A stretch of DNA of 64,000 nucleotides. It comes from Amyelois transitella. Lineage: Eukaryota; Arthropoda; Insecta; Lepidoptera; Pyralidae. The position numbers and the translations under genes are program-made. Positions 34,905-48,000 of the stretch are shown in pieces (position 1 is the first letter of the stretch; each line of letters starts with the position of its first letter). The stretch covers positions 645,001 to 709,000 of the forward strand of contig NC_083505.1 in assembly GCF_032362555.1 (NCBI RefSeq), read 5' to 3'. The notes below the pieces were generated by a model that was given only the letters and a program-made list of their open reading frames with translations, had not been told where the DNA came from and made no database searches.

Positions 34905-35304
34905 TATACGGAATATATTACACAGATCGAGTTAGCCTCGAAGTAAGTTCGAGACTTGTGTTACGAGATACTAACTCAACGATACTATATTTTATAATAA
35001 ATACTTATATAGATAAACATCCAAGAAAAGGCCAATCAGAAAAAGTTCTTTTCTCATCATGTCCTGGCCGGGATTCGAAACCCGGAATAGATTAATTTCT
35101 TCAAAATTGGATACAAGGTATCACTTATTGACGTCACATCACTCAAATCTAATTACAACTACTACCGCTTCCGAAGCGCATGTGTACAAGAAGCGGCGGA
35201 ACAAACTACACTGCAGCATTTTCATCGGACGTCAATTTACAAATATAGATCTTTTAATTCTAAATCATGGACGAATGCACATTGTCTACATTAAAAAAAC
35301 ATGA
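34905..35304 (-). mobile_element. Family D SINE interrupted at its tRNA head by a family B SINE
   Basis: The reverse family D body (34905-35085) stops within the B-box region and a reverse family B copy (35086-35304) continues. The family D head beyond the junction was not found. Confidence 0.65.
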
Positions 35305-35899
35305 ATGAATGAATACATACATATAATCACTTCACACGTAGGCAGAGCTAACAGTTTTGAAAAGACTGATATGCCACGTTCAACTGTTTGGCTTAACGAT
35401 AGAATTGAGATTCAAATAGTGACAGGTTGCTAGCCCATCGCCTTAAAGAAGAATCCCAACTTTATAAGCCTATCCTTTAGTCTTTTTTTAGACATCAATT
35501 GGAAAGAGAATTTAGCGGGGCACCTTAGCGATTCGGCCACCTACATTCGGTTACTTTGCCGAGTCTATTCGGTTACAAGCTCGCTGGACCCAACTCACCC
35601 CAAATGTGGAATGTATGTAGTTCCCTATACACTTTGCCGTAAAGGTATTGTGGTATGTCCGTGAAAATTTGTCCAAACTTCCACTTTGTATTCAAAGACA
35701 AGTTTGTTTGATGCAAATTTTTGAATATCGTTTGATCTATTTTTGTTTTGTAGTGAATTTCGCGGGTTTTCTGTATGTTGGAATGTTTAGGGTTTGCCGC
35801 AAACGTTTAAAGGTATTACTAACGTTTTAAGTTTGTTATGGGTGAGTCAAGTTTTTTTACTGTACGACTTCAGACTTCGTGAACAAATCGCTCTTCTCA

Positions 35900-36155
35900 A
35901 CATACATACATACATATAATCACGTCTATATCCCTTGCGGGGTAGACAGAGCCAACAGTCTTGAAAAGACTGATATGCCACGTTCAGGTGTTTGGCTAAA
36001 TGATAGAATTGAGATTAAAATAGTGGCAGGTTGCCAGCCTATTGCCGAAAAGAATAATCCCAAGTTTATAAGCCTATTTTACAAAATCCATAGGAAACGA
36101 AATGGAGTGGTCTTATTACTTTTTTTTTTATTGGTGCCGGAAGCCACACGTCACT
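35900..36155 (-). repeat. Family A repeat, reverse, full length
   Basis: Preceded by (CATA)n and ending in GGTGCCGGAAGCCACACGTC, it keeps both ends. Confidence 0.75.
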
Positions 36156-36355
36156 TTTCAAAGTACTACATAATCCTACTGTAGCTATGAACCGTTTTTC
36201 CTGAGAACCATCAATTTTCTGAGTTACGTAAAAACAAGTTTGATTACCAACCGATACTCTTACAGCGAGAAGAACTCTATAAATTAATATAGAGGTGGAG
36301 GAGAGAACCCTCTTTAAGGTTTGACCTCTTTGACCCTCAAAGAGGTCAGACCTCT

Positions 36356-36780
36356 GAGCGTCGGTAGTCGAATGCGTGATGCGCAGAAAAGCACAGGTTC
36401 AAATCCCGCCTCTGCCATTACCAATGACTATTTCCGAAGTTATGTACATTAGTTTGAATACTAACCGATGCTCTTACGGCGAGGGAAAAACATCGTGAGA
36501 AAACCTGCATATTCAGGTAAATGGATGAACAATGATCGATTCAACATGATAATGGGTTTAGTTTCCCCTGCAAAGGTTGCGGACGTCTGATGGGAGTTTT
36601 CTTCCTAGTGGCTTTAGTCCCTGTTGCATCTTCACCACTCTGGAGAGGAGCCCGGGGTATGCCTTTGACCATGGATCCTCGATTAGGTGAGAATGTCTGA
36701 TGGGAGTCGCGTCGTGTAAAAACCTGACTCACCCAATCCAGGATCCATGGTCACGGGTAAACCCCGGGCTTCTCTGCAGA
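36356..36780 (+). mobile_element. Family E tRNA-like SINE and tail
   Basis: The head contains GAGCGTCGGTAGTCGAATG and CACAGGTTCAAATCCCG (B box). The body holds ACATCGTGAGAAAACCTGCA and ends near CCAGGATCCATGGTCA. A second copy begins at 54876, and a headless body lies at 11325-11535. Confidence 0.65.
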
Positions 36781-39640
36781 TTGATGAGGATGCAACAGGG
36801 ACTAAAGCCAGGAGGAAGAAAAAAAAGGTCAGGTCTGAATCGTTTCATGTAAAACCCAGACCCACTCCAGGATCTTAGTGACAAGCAGAGCCCAGGTTCC
36901 CTAGAAAAATACGCAACCGGGACTAACGCCGTAAAATGCGATTATGATTTAGAATAGAATAGATTTATTTTCAAAATTGGATACAAGGTATCACTTATTG
37001 ACGTCACATCACTTAAATCTAATTATAACTACTACTATTTATTAAATTTTCACTGTGTAAATATTATTTTGTCTATTTAATACAGAACTCCAGAGAGAAA
37101 GTTATAAATTCGTACGTACATGTCGGTTTTTTTTTTTTAATAAAGCGTCTAACTTAAACATGCCTTTGATATTTAAAAACGTTTCACCGGACGGCTGCCG
37201 TCCGGTACCGTGTGCGGGATATACAATATTTTTTTTATTTATACCACAAAATAAAAAGTTTGTAGAAGTGGCCACGCTAATTTGAATTGTTTCTATTATT
37301 AAAAAAAAGGAATTAAGAATTGAAGGGAGGTTTTCGAAATAGAGGTACGGATTAAAAATTTAAGTTTCTCTGGGTAAAGGCTTCCGCGCATCAGTGAGAG
37401 ACTTGTGGGGAACATACTTACATATAATCTCGTCTACATGCCTTGCGGGGTAGACAGACAGAGCCAACAGCCTTGAAAGGACTGAAAGACCACGGTCAGC
37501 TGTATGGCTTTATAATGAAATTGAGATAGGTCGATAGCCCATCGCCTTAAAGTAGAATTCAAAGTTTTTTCAGCCTTCCCTTAATTGCCTTCTACAATTG
37601 GCACAGGATGAGTAACAGTTGGCACACCAGCATGGTTACATATTTCATGGTCCGAATGTGTTTTTACTTAGGTACGTTGTTTTGCTCATTACAGTCCAAT
37701 TCATTCATATAATCACGCCTATATACCTTGCGGGGTAGACAGAGCCAGCAGCCTCGAAAGACTTACAGGCCACGTTCAGCTTCATGGCTTAGTGATGGAA
37801 TTGAAATTCAAATAGTTATTAGTTAGTCATTACAGTCCCGGTCACACCAAAATCTAGAACCAATTTTTTTTTTATATTTTATCCGAGGCCCGCTCTATAC
37901 CTTATTTAGTCTGCGTGTAGGGTGCCCGCGTTCAGCTTGCATATTTAAGCGCCGCATTAGCGATGCCGCCTGCGCCCTGCGAGTCTGTTTATCCGTCCGT
38001 TCCGCCGAAACTCCATTAATTCGGGGAGATTCTGACAAATGTTGCTTGTAAACGTTTTTATTGCTACAGAGGTGTAAATGTTTAAGGGTTCATTATAAAT
38101 ATTTTACTGACTTGTTAATAATTTATTTTATTTATTTATGTAGTTTCATTACATAATCAATCGAACGGCGGATTTCAAACCGGATTTCTAAAAGTTTGGT
38201 CTAGGTGATACAGATGTTATCTGATTTTTTATAATTGTATAGTACCAGCTGGGGTAGACTGAGCTTTGAAAGGGCACAATTATTAATAATATGATTATAA
38301 TAACTCGATGGTCATATAATACGCAAATAAACAAATAAAATAAAAACCAATGAAGTAATCAAAGTTTAATCAAAATCTACTACTGTACATATAAGAGTTA
38401 CTAAGTGCTACGAAAAGCTACGAGGGCCTAAATCGTCGTAGCTTCGACTACATTCGTAGACCGTCTACGACATCTGAGGAAAAAATGAGATAATTTTAAT
38501 CTCCTTGTTTATTTGGGAAATGTCCATTCAACTCTCGCATATTCTAAAGATGTAGGTATAAAATGCAGCCGAATGCGGCCTTTCAGTCTTTTCAAGACTG
38601 TTGGTTCTGTCGACCCCGCAAAGGATAAAAACCTGATTATATATATGTATGATTATGAAACCAAATCCTGCTGATAAAAATATTGGGAAATTTTCTGACA
38701 TTATCTAAATTTTATCACTGACCATATCTCGGTTTAATTAAACGTGATTCATGAATAACCAGAAGTATTTTTTTTGGCATTTTGGCAACTTTATCAATTT
38801 TGGTGTAATAGGTACTTGAAAAATGGAAAAGAAAAAATATATATGTCATGTAAATTTTATAACATGTTGTGCAAATTTTATTATATACATATAGTGCCAA
38901 AATACGTGCTAGAATATCGGCACTAAACTACAGTGAACGCGGCACTAACGGGCTAGCTTCATTGCCATTCGCTGCGCGCCTCCAATTTTATCTTCATCGA
39001 CACTTTATCTCACTTTGTTTTCAGCCAACTACATTTATAATGTCCGCTTTTTGTGGCAAAAAATAGTTCCGTCGCCTTTTTTTAATATGAAACCGGGAAT
39101 ATTCCAAATTTTGAAAAAAAGAATTATTTTGTCATAATGCCAGTATTTTCCCAATTGAATTTAATAAAAAAAAAATTACAAATTACATTTCAATCAAAGA
39201 CAATAAAATTTTAATCCGAAAAAACAATTCCATTTTCAAAATTCCTCCGCTAACGCGGTTAGAACCAAACGTGTCCAGATTTTACCAGTTGTAACCGGTT
39301 TTTCAATAACGTTTTGGTTATTCGAGCCGCCTTGACACGGCCCGGGCCGTGGGCAGAGCCCTACTGGTGCTGTGGCGGAGTCCCGGGCACAATTAGGCGT
39401 AACGTACACGCGATGCAAGCCTTGCGACGGTACCGCCGATTACGGAGCTAGTTTATGGCTAATTTTAATTCGGGACATGCAAAACATTATTCCATTGATT
39501 AAATTTGTTCGCGGAGGCTTAAAGTTTACTAAGGTATTTTGTATTAGACTTGCATGTTTGAACGCAAAGAGAAACAAATTTTAAATAATAGTACGTGGTT
39601 TTCTAGAAATAATATGGATAATAATATGGAGAAATGATAT

Positions 39641-39898
39641 GCCGTGTGGTTCCCGGCACCAACAGAAAAAAGTAAAGGATCACTCCATCTTTTTCCCATG
39701 GATGTAGTAAAAGGCGACTAAGGGGTAGGCTTATAAACTTGGGATTCTTCTTTTAGGCGATGGGCTAGCAACCTGTCACTATTTGAATCTCAATTTTATC
39801 TTAAAGCCAAATAGCTGAACGTGGCCGATCAGTCTTTGCAAAACTGTTGGCTCTGTCTACCCCGCAAGGGATTTAGACGTGATTATATGTATATATGT
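39641..39898 (+). repeat. Family A repeat, full length
   Basis: This forward copy runs from GCCGTGTGGTTCCCGGCACC to TATGTATATATG. Confidence 0.8.
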
Positions 39899-41036
39899 AG
39901 AAATTATATAAAAATACTTGTTGGAAAACTAATAAATGTGAATATAACAACCGCAAAGTCACATAAGTTCTGATATTAACAATATTTCTTTCGGATACTT
40001 TTTTATAATTTAAAAGCTAGATAAAAATTTATGCAATTTTAAGTTACGGGACCTCTGAACACTTTTATACAAACTATATCTGACATCTGAAACTATTTGA
40101 TAACCTGTCACTGTTTCTGAATCTCATTTGTACCAAATTGAGCGTGGCTGTTCGTGTCTTTAGATCTTGACTCTGTTTGCAACCTAAGGGATAAAGACGT
40201 GATACGTATGTGATGTGTCTTCTTATATCCTAAACCATCCAATATGTATGTCAAGCAGTTATTGATTGGCACAATAGTTCATCAGTACTGCTGCATCTAA
40301 ACGGAGTAATTTGCCTCATGTCGCGCTGATTAATGATGCTGGTGGGATGCGGGGATCGGGGGAGGTGGCTAGGGTTGTCTCAACGGGATTCTGAATAAAA
40401 TTATCAAATCTCTCCTTTTGCGTTGAAAATGCTGCAGTGCAGTTTGTTACCGCTTCTTCTGCACTGACGCTTTGGAAGCGGCAGTAGACTCAGTTTTGAG
40501 TAATATATTTGACGTCAACCAATGTTGTGTAACCAAAAGATATGACAATTATTAGGTGATAACCCATAGATAACAATAAATAAAAGTTTTGAATTTTAAT
40601 TTAAAAACTTAGTTTTGTCTCGTTTGGGGTCGGTTCTCTTCGTCAATCTACTCCGTACACTTTGAATAAATAGATACCTACTGCGGACAAACTCCTGCGC
40701 ATTTGGCATCTGTGCTAAGTGTTTTTTTTTATAAATCAATTAATTTTTATAATCGAGTTTTTTTTTTCAATTTCGATCATCTTTAGTTGATCGATGATGT
40801 TGATCACAGATATTCACGTTGAAATAATTTTGAAGTAAACATTGTTGCAAAAATAAAATGTGTCTGTTTAAATTCTAGGCCGATTATGTGTTCCCGGCAC
40901 CACTAGAAAAAAGAGTAGGACCACTCCATCTCTTTCTTTTACTTGAAGCACTTTTACTTGAAGAAATTCTCACGACGAGAAATTACGGGCAAGAGTAAAT
41001 AGTTTAGCTCTACTATCATGCACTAGGATGTAGAAT

Positions 41037-41640
41037 AAATAATAGTTTAAAAAAACTAAAAATCTACGCTTTTATTGCTAATCAAACTAAAAAATAGAAA
41101 ATAAAAATTAATGACAAAGGAATTATAAAACAGTAGTAGCAAGTCGAACAATCAGTTATAGTCAATTACCGCCGATTAAAATTATAACAAAATTAAATTT
41201 ATAAACAATACAATTTAAATCGGAGTAAAAAGCGTGGGGTGCATTTTACTTCATTTTCATAACTCTCTTGTCATAAATATATGCTAATAGAATGTTTTTA
41301 ATATTTACGACATCAAGCACCCCACGCTTTTTACTCCGATTTAAATTGTATTGTTTATAAATTTAATTTTGTTATAATTTTAATCGGAGGTAATTGACTA
41401 TAACTGATTGTTCGACTTGCTACTACTGTTTTATAATTCCTTTGTCATTAATTTTTATTTTCTATTTTTTAGTTTGATTAGCAATAAAAGCGTAGATTTT
41501 TAGTTTTTTTAAACTATTATTTATTTTCTATTTTTTAGTTCGATTAGCAATAAAAGAGTGGTTTTTTTATACGATTATTTTTTGGAAGTTAACATTTCTA
41601 GTATAACTTTCTTACTAGAAAAGACCTTCGCAACCATCTA
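41037..41640. mobile_element. Foldback element, copy 2
   Basis: The arms 41037-41242 and 41317-41525 flank a 74-nt loop. It is followed by an extra partial repeat of the right arm (41521-41575) and the shared flank TTGGAAGTTAACATTTCTAG. It is homologous to 4736-5280. Confidence 0.85.
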
Positions 41641-42249
41641 AGACAAAGAGATAACAACATAATATACTGACATAATTAACGTGCAACAGACTTTTTCCAA
41701 TATAGATCATTGTATGAAGGTCGAGCCTTGTTTTTCTGAATGAAAATTATTTACGTTTTAGTCAGTGATTTATGGTTCGATATATTTTATTATATTTAAT
41801 TCCTTCTTTATCGACTGTAAGTCCAAAGCTAGGCCAGGACTGACCTTGACACAAAATCAATCAGAATAGATATAACAGAGAGAAAAGAAACCGAGGGATA
41901 TATTAACACAATCAAAACGAGATGCAAAGTTCCAGTTTGGTTTTTTTTCAATTCATTTTTGTTAATTTCATTTATGTAGATTATAATCTACTCGATATTT
42001 GATGATTAAAATTATTTTGATCACGATAAATTCCCTCTTTACTTCCGAAAGTTTTGTTTCGTAAAATAATTTCAAAGTTTATGTTCTGATTAATTTATTG
42101 TAATAATAATTAATGAAAAGCGTTAATAAATCGAGGTTGTCATCAAACATCTCATATAAATGTCAAATAGAGTAAATCTACGTGTATGAGGCTTATTAGT
42201 ATTCACGCAAGTTCGAAAGAGTAAGTCGTAAACTCCAGAAATCGCTAGC

Positions 42250-42515
42250 GTGCTAGCTCTGTCTCTCTTACTCTCCTACGCCTTCGTAGGAGAGTAAGAG
42301 AGACAGAGCTATCTAAAAATGAATTTATTAATCCTGGCAGTTTTAATAAGGATAATGAGAAACTCTTATCAAAATATTGCATTGTCATCGGTCCTTGATA
42401 CGTGTGCAAAGTTCCAAGTTGATCAGACGTTTAGAAACCAGTGAAAATTAAGCTCAAAGATTCCGTTACATACATAGATACAACTCAAGCTAATAAAAGC
42501 GTAGTAAAAAGAGAG
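42250..42515 (+). repeat. Dispersed repeat, copy 2, with added perfect hairpin
   Basis: It matches 6475-6715 but carries a perfect inverted repeat of about 26 bp at 42256-42311 (arms from AGCTCTGTCTCTCTTACTCT, loop CCTT) where copy 1 has a single arm. Confidence 0.8.
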
Positions 42516-42721
42516 AGGGATATAATAATTAATTTACGAACTGAACGAGTGGCAACCCTAAATGTAAAACAGCCGGTAATCCCTGTAGGTGACATGGAGA
42601 GGGTCAGGCCCTGTGCCCGGACCCCAAGGAGATGGGGCCGCTCATTTTTCAACTAAACGCTGTATGGTAAACAACATTATACGCTCCATCTCATGTTAAT
42701 TTAAATTTTGATATTTAACAT

Positions 42722-42981
42722 GTGCCGTGTGGTTCCCGGCACCAATAAAAAAAGAATGGGACCACTCCATCTCGTTCCCATGGATATTGTAAAATGCGAC
42801 TAAGGGATAGGCTTATAAACTTGGGATTCTTCTTTTAGGCGACGGGCTAGCAACCTGTCACTATTTGAATCTCAATTCTATCATTAAGCCAAATAGCTCA
42901 ATGTGGCCTATCAGTCTTTTCAAGACTGTTGGCTCTGTCTACCCCGCAAGGGATATAGACGTGATTTTATGTATGTATGAT
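42722..42981 (+). repeat. Family A repeat, full length
   Basis: This forward copy is close to the family consensus. A LINE 3'-end fragment (42990-43105) follows its tail. Confidence 0.8.
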
Positions 42982-44197
42982 ATGAAACCGACGAGCTTAT
43001 TAGAAGGGAGTTATGAATGTGAATGAAGCGAAAGAAGTGTGCGGGGATCGTGGCATGTGGAAAGATGTGGTCTCTGTCTACCACTCTGCGAAGGACGCGT
43101 GATTTGATACATTCTTGGAGGATAGGCAGAAACTACATCTCGTCACTTTCCACGATCCATGCAAATTTCTTTTGCTTCATGTACAGTCATCAATCTCTTC
43201 ATGCAATCTTGATATAGGATAGTGAAAACGATATTTTTTTAAAATAAATCTTTTATTTACACCTTTGAGGGGCAAGTACAGTCGATAGAGAATTTATACA
43301 TTAAAAAACAATTTTAAAATTAATTTCATTTACAACTGTATTTATACAATTTGTAACTCTTTTCTTCTCAATACAGAAGATGGTAATAATCATCAACATT
43401 CTTTGCTTAATGATATAGAATATGCGGTATTACTATTGTTAATTGCATTTTCAACAGATATGTATATTCTGCGCTAAGATAGTACGTAACGAACTAACTC
43501 CCCAAACTTCATAAAAACAGGTACATACAATTTGTTTTATTATAATCTATGCATTTTCTCGATAAATTAATAATTCTATATGTTGTTCTGTAGCAAAACA
43601 AGCGATATAAATAAAGCTTTAGAACCAATAAAGCCTTTTACCAACGACAAACTAAATATATGGTGCCAATTTATTAATAAAACCTTGCTTTAGTTAAAAA
43701 AAAAGTTGGTTCTGCACTTCTATACCTATGCACCCCACACTCTTCAATATATACATACATATGGTCACGTCTATATCCCTTGCGGGGTAGACAGAGCCAA
43801 TAGTCTCGAAAAGACTGAATGGCCACGTTCAGCTTTTTGGCTTAATACTCGTCAATCTCTAGTGTAAACTCAGCCTTATTCTTTCCCGAAACTTCGAGAA
43901 CTCCGCCACATCATTAGGCCGTTTGGAATGACTTGCAGGAAGCCAGGAGCCAGGACCGGGAGCCATTTAAAAACACATTAATTAACGTCACATACACGAA
44001 AATGTCGTAAGAACACCCACATCGTATTTAAATTAGGCAAAACTACATTTTTGAGGTCTAGGTTTTGTAAGAAGTTGTGGTGTTTGCTTGAAATTGTTAA
44101 TTCTTGGGTTATATTCCTGTTAATTGGGGGACCCCGGGCTTCGATACAATTCTGTGGAGGGTGCAACCGGGAACACGCAGAGATGAGAGTGATTTTT

Positions 44198-44305
44198 GAC
44201 GGCCTCTGTGGCGCAGCGGTAGTACGCTTGTCTGTGACATCGGAGTTCGAATCCCGGCCAGGGCATGATGAGAAAAGAACTTTTTCCGATTGGCCTGAAC
44301 AGAAC
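44198..44305 (+). mobile_element. Family D SINE, 3'-truncated
   Basis: The tRNA-like head GTGGCGCAGCGGTAGTACGC is intact and GAGTTCGAATCCC forms the B box. The body stops after GATTGGCCTG. Confidence 0.8.
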
Positions 44306-44434
44306 TGAAATTTCAATATGTATTGTTTTAATATTAATTTATTGTATGTACAGTCAACTGCCGAAAAACTTTATGCACTTTCTTTGTTTGTTTATATGAA
44401 AAGGGGTTATTCCTCAATTACTTTAATCGAATCG

Positions 44435-44691
44435 CGCCGTGTGGTTCCCGGCACCAATAGCAAAAAAGAATAGGACCACTCCATCTCTTTCCCATGGATG
44501 TCGTAAAAGGCGACTAAGGCGTAGGCTTATAAACTTGAGATTCTTCTTTAAGGCGATGGGCTAGCAACCTGTCACTATTTGAATCTCAATTCTATCATTA
44601 AGCCAAATAGCTGACGTGGCCTATCAGTCTTTTCAAGACTGTTGGCTTTGTCTATCCCGCAAGAGATATAGACGTGATTATATGTATGTAC
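44435..44691 (+). repeat. Family A repeat, full length
   Basis: This forward copy runs from GCGCCGTGTGGTTCCCGGCA to TATATGTATGTA, just downstream of the acidic coiled-coil gene. Confidence 0.8.
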
Positions 44692-45018
44692 TTTAATCGA
44701 TCAAGAACCACTTAAAACTAAACCTCTCTAACACAACCTAAGCATCCCTTTAGGGATTAATATAAATATATATTTTACATTATACTTCGCTATTTCATCG
44801 AATGCCCATATTAAACAATCTGATGTATAAATAGGTAAAATGTGATTAAATACAAATTCCTTAAAAGAAATACAACTTATAAACTAGTCTTAAAGAATCT
44901 ATCAACATTTTAAAGTATTAAGTAACTTTATAAAGATAACATTTCAGATTCCCACGAGAGAGCATCCCGGAACAAAAGCTAGTCATTAATAACATGATAC
45001 AATTAATAATAAGACTAG

Positions 45019-48000
45019 TTAGTGAGATAGTAAGTCAGCATCGTAGTCCATGAGTTCCCGCTATCTGCGCACTGAAACAAACACACAAATAAATTAGTTC
45101 AATGTGTCTCGAACCTCTCACTTCTTATCTGACTTACGTAACCTGCTATTTTATCTTTGCAATTATGTGTATATTTTATAACAATGTATATAAATACATC
45201 GACGCCCTGTGTGGCGCAGCGGTAGTGCGCTTGTCTGTGTCACCGGAGGTCCCGGGTTCGAATCCCGGCCAAGGCATGATGAGAAACGAACTTTCTCTGA
45301 TTGGTCTGGGTCTTGGATGTTTATCTATATACGTATTTATTATAAAATATAGTATCGTTGAGTTAGTATCTCGTAACACAAGTTTCAAACTTACTTCGAG
45401 GCCAACTCAATCTGTGTAATTTGTCCCGTATATATTTATATTTATGTAGTCACGTCTATAACCCTCACGGGGTAGACAGAGCCAGTGGTCTTGAAAAGAT
45501 TGAAAGGCCATGTTCTGTTGTACAGGCTAAATGATGGTAGGTATTTAGATTCAAATAGTGGCAGGTTGATAGCCCATCGTTTACAAGAAGAATCTCAAGT
45601 TTTTAAAGCCTTTCTTTTGGTCGCTTTTTACGACATCCATTGGAAAGTTATGTTACAATGTATTTTACACTTTCAGACAACGTTATGTTAACAAGATCAG
45701 GTCAAATTCCTATGTTATTAAAATAAATTCATCATATTCTGGTGAATCTAAGTTCCTGGACTGTGGGCATAAGCTGATAAGTCCTTTCTAAGGATGCAAC
45801 GGCGACTGACGGATGTCAGTATGGATGTTTTTTACACTTTCACGCAAAAACTACTGAACCGATTAGCTGAAGACCCAGAATAACATACATATTAAAGGCT
45901 ACTTTTAGCCCGGAGTTTCCGCGGGATTGATTATAAGCGGACGAAGTCGCGGGCGGCCTCTAGTTAAAAAAAAAAAAAAGAATTAGATACATATAGAAAA
46001 GATGCATGGCGGCCGCGCCACTTAACTAAATCGACAAGAGTTAGCTCTAAAATTTAAAAAGAACAAAAAGATACTAATTATCTAGTCGCTTATCACTTCC
46101 ACAAGGCGATATTGTCTCCAAAGATGCTAGCGCTTATAAATCCGTGCTACAATATTACAGCAATATATTATCAATAGTAGTCAATTTAGAAGGATGTAGT
46201 CTCTGCCTTCCCTCCGGGAAAGAGGCGTGATTTTATGTATGTATGTATGTACATAATCAATATAATAATAATACAGCAATAGTAAGTTCATTTACCTCAG
46301 AGGTAATGACAAACAAACAAGGTTCAGTGCAAACGGGCAAAGACGAACATACACGAGAAACTATCTAACGGAAGTCGGCGAAGGCTGCCGGCGCACAACA
46401 CGCGAGCTAGGTTACAATGCGTATTGTTATCATTTGTACATACATACATACATATATACATACATACATACATAAAATCACGCCTCTTTCCCGAAGGGGT
46501 AGGCAGAGACTACTTTCCACTTGCCACGATCTCTGCATACTTCCTTCGCTTCATCCACATTCATAACTCTCTTCATACAAGCTCGGCGGTTTCGGGTACT
46601 TTTGACCTACATACATATAATCACGTCTAAATCCGTTGCGGGGTAGACAGAGCTAACAGTCTTAAAAAGACTGATAGGTCACGTTCAGCTGTTTGGCTCA
46701 GTGATAGAATTGAGATTTAAACAGTGACAGGTTGCCAGCCTGTCGCCTAAAAGAGGAATCCCAAGTTTATAAGCCTGACCCTTAGTCGCCTTTTACGTCA
46801 TCCACGGGGGACGTGCCGGGACAGCTGGTATAATATAGTATAACATATCGATTTTAAGATTAGAATTACAAAAAGGTCACTTTATGTTTTTCAACTAGCG
46901 TAATTTCTTCGCGAGCGATCTTTCTTTTTTAACAAATATAGCATACCTATCTTTTTTACAGAGATGAAACTTAATGCTTTTTTTTTGTAGAAAAATCTAT
47001 AAATCAACAGTTAAAACCCAGGCTGCTGAATCTAATTAACGCTACTAATGTCTATAAAATAATTTGATCTAAATGTTTGATCATAGACCATCGGGTAATG
47101 AACCTGTGACTCGTTAGCGGCACGCGGTCGGATTCCGGCGGTGAGCGGCAACATACAGACTAATTGCTATCACTCGCTTCATTAGAGAATTTACCTGTAA
47201 AATTATGATCGGATATTTGCATCAAAACTGAATAATATTAAGATACTAGAGGCCGCCCGCGACTTCGTCCGCATGGAAACCCTATCAATCCCGCGGGAAC
47301 TCCGGGATAAAAAGTAGCCTATATGTTATTCTGGGTCTTCAGCTACTAACATACCAAATTTCATTGTAAATCCAGTAGTTTTTGCGTGAAAGAGTAACAA
47401 ACATCCATACTGACATACAAACTTTCGCATTTATAATAGTACATAGTAGGATCTGTTGATTTACCGTAAGAGTTATGCAGCTAAACATGTCCTTTTACAT
47501 ACATACATAAAAGGACGCCCTTTTCCCGGAGGGGTAGGCAGAGACTACATCTTTCCACTTGCCACAATCTCTGAATACTTCTTACGCTTAATCCTGATTC
47601 ATAACTTTTTCCACGCAAGCTCGGCTATTTCGGTAACCTATATTTAAAGTACTACATTGTGGATAGAATTAAATATATGTCTAGTTAATTGTGCTGTTCT
47701 GTAAATGTGCGTGTTAGTGCCTTGTGGTTCCCGGCACCAATAAAAAAAAGAATAGGAACACTTCATCCTTTCCCATGGATGTCTTTCATTAAGGCAAGGA
47801 GCTAAGCGTGGCCTTCCAGTCTTTTGATGACTGTTGGCTCTGCCTACCCCGCAGGGGATATGGACGTGAAGATGTTAATTATTTATGTTCTGCAAACGGA
47901 TCCCTATGTATTATCCCTTTTTTAACTTTGAGACGAATGCCTCGTTATCAAACAGCCGCGAGAGGGCGCCAACTGTACTCGAAACAATTTTCCCAGCTCT

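Larger units (their letters stand above)
29781..45018. other. Gene-poor region of about 15 kb dominated by repeats
   Basis: No coding exon was seen on either strand. It contains family A copies (about 31035, 35318, 35900, 37412, 39641, 42722, 44435), family B copies (31972, 33885, 35086), LINE ends, a foldback element (41037-41640) and several hairpins. 30000-31000 and 37880-38060 look repeat-poor and could hold regulatory or untranslated sequence, but I see nothing specific. Confidence 0.55.

Noticed and set aside
39236..39430. GC-richer patch with short frames on both strands
   Set aside because: No conserved motif, splice phase or neighbouring exon was found. It could be regulatory, but nothing specific supports that.
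12438..45434. tRNA genes at the family D heads
   Set aside because: A and B boxes are present, but each head continues into the same SINE body and the copies are scattered and variable, as for tRNA-derived retroposons.
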